From contig CALMUT010000020.1 of assembly GCA_937872925.1 (NCBI GenBank), positions 1 through 45,285 on the forward strand: a stretch of DNA of 45,285 bases, written 5' to 3'. Below the pieces are notes generated by a model, which ran no database searches, was not told the DNA's origin, and saw nothing but the letters and a program-made list of their open reading frames with translations. A program made the translations under genes and the position numbers. This stretch comes from an uncultured Myxococcales bacterium (GTDB taxonomy: Bacteria > Myxococcota_A > Polyangia > Polyangiales > Polyangiaceae). How positions within the stretch are numbered: position 1 is the first letter of the stretch; each line of letters starts with the position of its first letter. Positions 41,938-45,285 of this stretch are shown here, piece after piece.

Positions 41938-42690
41938 TCAGGGGTTTGCCGGCTTGATCACACCAATGACCGCGCCGAGGCTGTCCTGCAGGATAGCGAA
42001 GCGACCGACCCCTTCGACCTGCATGGTCTCGCCGTGTTGCTTGGCGCCCCGGGCGACCGCACGCTTCACGGCGTCATCCGTGTCGGCCACTTCCACGTAC
42101 TGCAACCACATCTGCGGCACCTTCGGGTCGGGGCTCTGCATCAAGCCGCCCCGCGGACTGTCACCGTTCTTCAGCACGTAGTACTTGCCGTTCGGCATGT
42201 CCATGACGTCGTGGCTGTAGCCCAAAACATCCGAATAGAACTTCAGTGCCGCAGCGGTGTCCTTCGCCCACAGCTCGTTCCAATGAAAGCTGCCGGGCCC
42301 TTTGACCGCGTCGTGGTCTTCGGTTTCGCCGCGGAAGAGCATGAACGCACCACCTTGTGGATCGGTCACCGGTTGGATGCGACCAACGCCCGGGACGTCC
42401 ATGGCGTCCATCAAGGTTTTGCCGCCCGCCGCTACCACCTTCTTGGCACTGGCGTTCACGTCCGCGACGGATACGTAGCTGACCCAGTGTGGCGGGATGC
42501 CGTCCTTGGGAGGCGTCATGAAGCCGCCAACGGGTGCGCCCCCGGCCTTGAGCATCGGGTAGCTGCTGCCGTCCGCCATTTGCATCGGCTCCAGCTTCCA
42601 TCCGAATAACTCCGGATAGAAGGCTTTCGCCTTTGCGTGATCCTTGGTGACCAACTCGAACCAAACGAAACGTCCATGATCGTATGCCAT
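41938..42690 (-). CDS. Two-domain VOC (glyoxalase/bleomycin resistance-like) protein
   Basis: A 250-residue cytosolic protein made of two tandem VOC domains. Domain 1 (about 7-118) has RFVWFELVTKDHAKAKAFYPELFGW and PVTDPQGGAFMLFR; domain 2 (about 128-245) has FHWNELWAKDTAAALKFYSDVLGY and ILQDSLGAVIGVIKP. Such pairs include glyoxalase-like and dioxygenase-like members, and the exact reaction is not predictable. AAAGGAA precedes the ATG. It is divergent from the DGPF gene, and each has a TGTCGA-N17-CGAC promoter-like element, so it may belong to the same ECF42 regulon. Confidence 0.9.
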   Translation of the reverse strand: MAYDHGRFVWFELVTKDHAKAKAFYPELFGWKLEPMQMADGSSYPMLKAGGAPVGGFMTPPKDGIPPHWVSYVSVADVNASAKKVVAAGGKTLMDAMDVPGVGRIQPVTDPQGGAFMLFRGETEDHDAVKGPGSFHWNELWAKDTAAALKFYSDVLGYSHDVMDMPNGKYYVLKNGDSPRGGLMQSPDPKVPQMWLQYVEVADTDDAVKRAVARGAKQHGETMQVEGVGRFAILQDSLGAVIGVIKPANP

Positions 42691-42776
42691 TTGCTCATTC
42701 CTTTTTCGGAACCGACGCCGCAGCGCCCGAACCTTGCTGGGGCGCAGCTGCGCCCGGTTTTCGGTTTCAGGCTGAG

Positions 42777-42803
42777 GTCGTTTCGCCGACGCCCAGATCG
42801 ACA
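42777..42803 (-). promoter_or_regulatory. Candidate ECF42-type promoter for the VOC gene
   Basis: On the minus strand, TGTCGA (42803-42798), a 17 bp spacer and CGAC (42780-42777) form the same bipartite element as at 42887-42913. It lies 87 bp upstream of the VOC ATG at 42690. The sequence matches the ECF42 promoter type as I recall it (TGTCGA -35, CGA(A/T)C-like -10). Confidence 0.55.
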
Positions 42804-42886
42804 CCGGCCGAAAACAAAAGCCGCCGCGCCGGACCTCTCACACGTAACCGCTTGTGATTATTAAAGAAAAATAATTAGACCCACGC

Positions 42887-42913
42887 TGTCGAAATCCCGG
42901 CGGCTGATTCGAC
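42887..42913 (+). promoter_or_regulatory. Candidate ECF42-type promoter for the DGPF and sigma genes
   Basis: TGTCGA (42887-42892), a 17 bp spacer and CGAC (42910-42913), 49 bp before the DGPF ATG. It matches the divergent element at 42777-42803 in sequence and spacing. An autoregulated ECF42 operon upstream of a DGPF gene is the context described for this sigma group. Confidence 0.6.
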
Positions 42914-42961
42914 TACTGGTTGAAGCGACGCCCGCTGAGGTCGCTGAGGAGAAGAATCGAA

Positions 42962-43312
42962 ATGCAATATCTGTTGTTGATCTACGAAAACGAAGGCCTG
43001 GGCAAGCAGCGCAGCGACGCCGAGAACAAGAAGGTCTTTGGCGGCTACATGGAATTCACCGAGGCGATCAAGACGTCCGGGCATCTGCGCGGCGGAGACG
43101 CCCTCGAACCCGTGGCGACCGCCACCACCGTACGCGTACGCGACGGCAAGACGCTGACCACGGATGGCCCGTTTGCGGAGACCAAGGAACAACTCGGCGG
43201 CTACTACCTGATCGAAGCCAAAGACCTCGACGAGGCCTTGAAGATCGCCGCCCGGATCCCAACTGCGGAGACCGGCAGCATTGAAGTGCGACCGGTCATG
43301 GTCTGGGAGTAG
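42962..43312 (+). CDS. DGPF (YCII-like) domain protein
   Basis: A 116-residue protein of the YCII/DGPF family. The name motif occurs as TDGPFAETKEQLGGYYLIEA at about residues 62-82, with MQYLLLIYENE at the N-terminus and SIEVRPVM at the C-terminus. The start at 42962 fits GAGGAGAAG upstream; the frame extends further up but lacks family sequence. These small proteins are typically encoded next to ECF42 sigma factors, as here, and their biochemical role is not established. The promoter at 42887-42913 and the following sigma gene suggest one transcript. Confidence 0.9.
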   Translation: MQYLLLIYENEGLGKQRSDAENKKVFGGYMEFTEAIKTSGHLRGGDALEPVATATTVRVRDGKTLTTDGPFAETKEQLGGYYLIEAKDLDEALKIAARIPTAETGSIEVRPVMVWE

Positions 43313-43346
43313 ACTGGCGCTGGAGGCCCACCACGCTCCGTAGTAG

Positions 43347-44588
43347 TTGGAGCTGGTGGGCGTCCACCATGCTCAGATCCAGCGAGTCGTCCGCCAGCAC
43401 TACGGAGCAGTGCTGGCGCGCTTGGTGCGGTCATTCGGCGACTTGCACCTGGCGGAAGACGCGCTGCAGGAAGCGCTGACCGCGGCGTACTTGCAGTGGT
43501 CCGATGGCGCCATCCCGGACTCGCCTCGGGCCTGGCTGCTGACCACCGCACGCCACAAGGCCGTCGACGAAGTACGCAAGCGCGTCCTGCGCGGCGAAAA
43601 GCACGAGCAAATCCTGCGTGAGCAGACCGACCAGGCTGCCACGACCCCCGAGGACGCGTTCGCCATAGGCGACGACATGCTGCGACTGATGTTCACCTGC
43701 TGCCACCCCGCGCTGGAACCGTCCGCGCAGGTTGCCCTCACGCTCAACGCCGTCGCCGGGCTCCGCGTCGAGGAAATCGCGCGGGCGTTTTTGGTGCCTG
43801 TGCCGACCATGGCGCAGCGTTTGGTGCGCGCGAAGCGCAAGATCGTCGCAGCAAAGATCCCCTACGTGGTGCCCGAACGCACGGAGCTGGCGCCACGCAC
43901 GCACGGGCTCTTGCGAGTGCTGTATCTCATTTTCAACGAAGGTTACTCCAGCAGCCACGGCAGCGATCTGATCCGCGCCGAGCTCTGCGAGCATGCGATC
44001 AGCCTTGCCCGGGAGGTCACTGGCCTCCTGCCCGAGGACGGCAACAGCATCGGCCTGTTGGCGCTGATGCTGCTGCAGGACTCTCGGCGTGCCGCGCGCG
44101 TCGATGGCGCCGGCGACTTGATCTTGCTCGAGGAGCAGCAGCGCCAGCTGTGGGATCAGGCGCGCATTGCCGAGGGCAGCGCGCTGACCGAGGCCGCGCT
44201 CCGACTCAGTCCCCGTGCACCCTACGCCATCCAAGCGGCAATCGCGGCCGTGCATGCAGCCGCAACGCGCGCGGAGCAAACCGACTGGAGGCAGATCGTC
44301 GGTCTGTACGACCATTTGCTTCAAGTCGAACCGTCGCCGGTCGTCGCGCTCAACCGCGCCGTGGCCGTCGCCATGGCGCACGGGCCGAAGGCAGGGCTGT
44401 CGCTGATCGTCGAGATAGAAGACGAACTAGCTGGCTACCACCTGCTGCATGCCACCCGCGGGGAGCTGCTGCGGCGCGCAGGGCAGCATGCGCCGGCACG
44501 GGAGGCCTTCGAGCGAGCGCTGGCACTGTGCGACAACGACGTGGAGAAGCGACTCTTGAAAAAGAAGCTGGCCACCGTCAGCGACTGA
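43347..44588 (+). CDS. ECF42-type sigma factor with C-terminal TPR/DUF6596 domain
   Basis: A 413-residue sigma factor. Region 2 (about 10-80) and region 4 (about 105-165; VALTLNAVAGLRVEEIARAFLV, VPTMAQRLVRAKRKI) are followed by an extended C-terminal domain (about 170-413) with helical repeats (LYLIFNEGYSSSHG, LIRAELCEHAISLAREVTGLL, and TPR-like QIVGLYDHLLQVEPSPVVALNRAVAV). This layout, plus the adjacent DGPF gene, defines the ECF42 group, which has no classic anti-sigma factor and is thought to be controlled by its own C-terminal domain. It starts at TTG 43347 or GTG 43356; neither has a clear ribosome site. It lies 34 bp after the DGPF gene, probably in the same transcript. Confidence 0.9.
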   Translation: MELVGVHHAQIQRVVRQHYGAVLARLVRSFGDLHLAEDALQEALTAAYLQWSDGAIPDSPRAWLLTTARHKAVDEVRKRVLRGEKHEQILREQTDQAATTPEDAFAIGDDMLRLMFTCCHPALEPSAQVALTLNAVAGLRVEEIARAFLVPVPTMAQRLVRAKRKIVAAKIPYVVPERTELAPRTHGLLRVLYLIFNEGYSSSHGSDLIRAELCEHAISLAREVTGLLPEDGNSIGLLALMLLQDSRRAARVDGAGDLILLEEQQRQLWDQARIAEGSALTEAALRLSPRAPYAIQAAIAAVHAAATRAEQTDWRQIVGLYDHLLQVEPSPVVALNRAVAVAMAHGPKAGLSLIVEIEDELAGYHLLHATRGELLRRAGQHAPAREAFERALALCDNDVEKRLLKKKLATVSD

Positions 44589-44591
44589 CGG
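44575..44591. terminator. Hairpin across the sigma-gene stop codon
   Basis: CCGTCAG-CGA-CTGACGG (44575-44591) is a perfect 7-bp hairpin over the TGA, between convergent genes with an 18-bp gap. There is no T-run, so it may be a factor-dependent or structural transcript end. Confidence 0.4.
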
Positions 44592-44606
44592 CTCCTCGAG
44601 GCGCGG

Positions 44607-45285
44607 CTACTTGGGCGGCTCCACCGAAGCGCAGCCGAGCTCGATGCGGATCTCGCCTTTGGCGCCCTCGATCTCGCTGCAGTTGGCCGGGCAGAGCACG
44701 ATCTCCGTCGGGCTCTGCGGGTTGTTGTAGTACCAGCCACCCAGGGTTGGATCGCACTGCGCTGGGCTGCCGACCTTGTAGATCAGCTGTGGGCTGCCCG
44801 AGGCGGGGGTGTAAAACACGTTCACTTGATTCGGGTTGAGCGTCTCCCCGGGAGGCGCTGCGGGCACCTTGAAGGTGCAGCCCAAGGCCTGCCCCTGGAT
44901 CGCTTTGATCGCGTCCAGGAACTCCTTGCTGGCGTTTGCTGGGTCGACCACGAGCGCCTTGGTCGTGCCACCAGCGGCAGCGATTTGGTCCAAGCCGCTG
45001 ATGTTGACGCCGCTATTGTTGATGCCGATCACAAAGGTGGAGACCGCGGGATTGCCGGCTGCGGCTGCCGAGGCCACGTTGGCCACCGACGCGATGCTGC
45101 TGTTGCAGTCGTTTGGATTCCCGTCCGTGGCCAGCACGATGATCACTTTGCGATCGAGGTGCTGCGAGGCGTACGAGGTGACGGCTTGCGCAGCGGCCTG
45201 CATCGCGGGATGCGTGGGCGTGCCGCCCCCCGGCGACGTGCCCGTCAGGGCCGCGGTGCTCTTGGGCGCGACTGCGTGCACCCGG
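44607..45285 (-). CDS. VWA lipoprotein, C-terminal part (5' truncated by window edge)
   Basis: The frame is open to the right edge, so the N-terminus, including any signal and MIDAS motif, lies outside. About 226 residues are visible. The first 120 resemble the later half of a VWA domain (YASQHLDRKVIIVLATDGNPN, AVSTFVIGINNSG). The rest is the same C-terminal module as in the 5396-6655 gene: LGCTFKVPAAPPG, TLNPNQVNVFY, CDPTLGGWYYNN, CPANCS and a final GC followed by SVEPPK. The two proteins are clearly paralogous in this module. The frame closes with TAG at 44607. Confidence 0.8.
   Translation of the reverse strand, partial: RVHAVAPKSTAALTGTSPGGGTPTHPAMQAAAQAVTSYASQHLDRKVIIVLATDGNPNDCNSSIASVANVASAAAAGNPAVSTFVIGINNSGVNISGLDQIAAAGGTTKALVVDPANASKEFLDAIKAIQGQALGCTFKVPAAPPGETLNPNQVNVFYTPASGSPQLIYKVGSPAQCDPTLGGWYYNNPQSPTEIVLCPANCSEIEGAKGEIRIELGCASVEPPK

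Overview
The window reads as a chromosomal segment of a high-GC deltaproteobacterium of the myxobacterial type (Polyangiales-like). The evidence is the density of secreted lipoproteins with Gly/Ser/Thr-rich linkers after the lipobox, a Ser/Thr kinase-PEGA-lipoprotein operon, ECF sigma operons, von Willebrand A (VWA) lipoproteins, a lipoprotein M49 peptidase and many short overlaps of the ATGA, GTGA and TAGTG type. I saw no rRNA, convincing tRNA, CRISPR array or prophage. A single Y1-type (REP-associated) transposase is the only mobile-element-like gene. Species assignment is an inference.

Left part (1-14.1 kb): the 3' end of formate-tetrahydrofolate ligase; a GCS2-type carboxylate-amine ligase fused to a CBS pair; a TetR regulator followed by a CocE-type hydrolase; a VWA lipoprotein; the Y1 transposase; then a 1221-residue protein with two tandem BcrA/BadF/HgdC-type ATPase modules and a DUF2229-like iron-sulfur region; and an SLC13-type transporter with RCK/TrkA-C domains.

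Middle (14.3-32.8 kb): a lipoprotein M49 peptidase; a second VWA lipoprotein; an ECF sigma operon (secreted protein, sigma, putative anti-sigma); a collagen-like lipoprotein with a Tat-type lipoprotein partner; an MtfA-like peptidase; a lipase-like lipoprotein; a three-gene operon of DUF1223 protein, SUMF1-like/Fam20C-like kinase fusion and beta-helix lipoprotein; a lipoprotein with a Cna-B-like fold; an extensin-like protein; and a DUF938 methyltransferase.

Right part (33-45.3 kb): the HgdB/COG3581-like partner of the 1221-residue activase; a jelly-roll lipoprotein; a kinase, TPR-PEGA and repeat-lipoprotein operon; a Cys-rich lipoprotein; an ECF42-type sigma factor with its DGPF (YCII-like) gene and a divergent two-domain VOC protein; and the C-terminal part of a third VWA lipoprotein.

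Two regulatory patterns link genes. First, the activase gene (8183) and the HgdB-like gene (33105), about 21 kb apart, share the same promoter design: TTG-type -35, 16 bp, TACACT, and a TGAC-N6-GTCA palindrome starting at the last base of the -10. Each also has a second palindrome 130-150 bp upstream. They look like one split, co-regulated double-cubane/2-hydroxyacyl-CoA-dehydratase-type system, which is unexpected in a probable aerobe. Second, the divergent DGPF and VOC genes each have TGTCGA-N17-CGAC, matching the promoter type I recall for ECF42 sigma factors, one of which is encoded next to them. The SUMF1-like/Fam20C-like fusion is the most unusual single protein.
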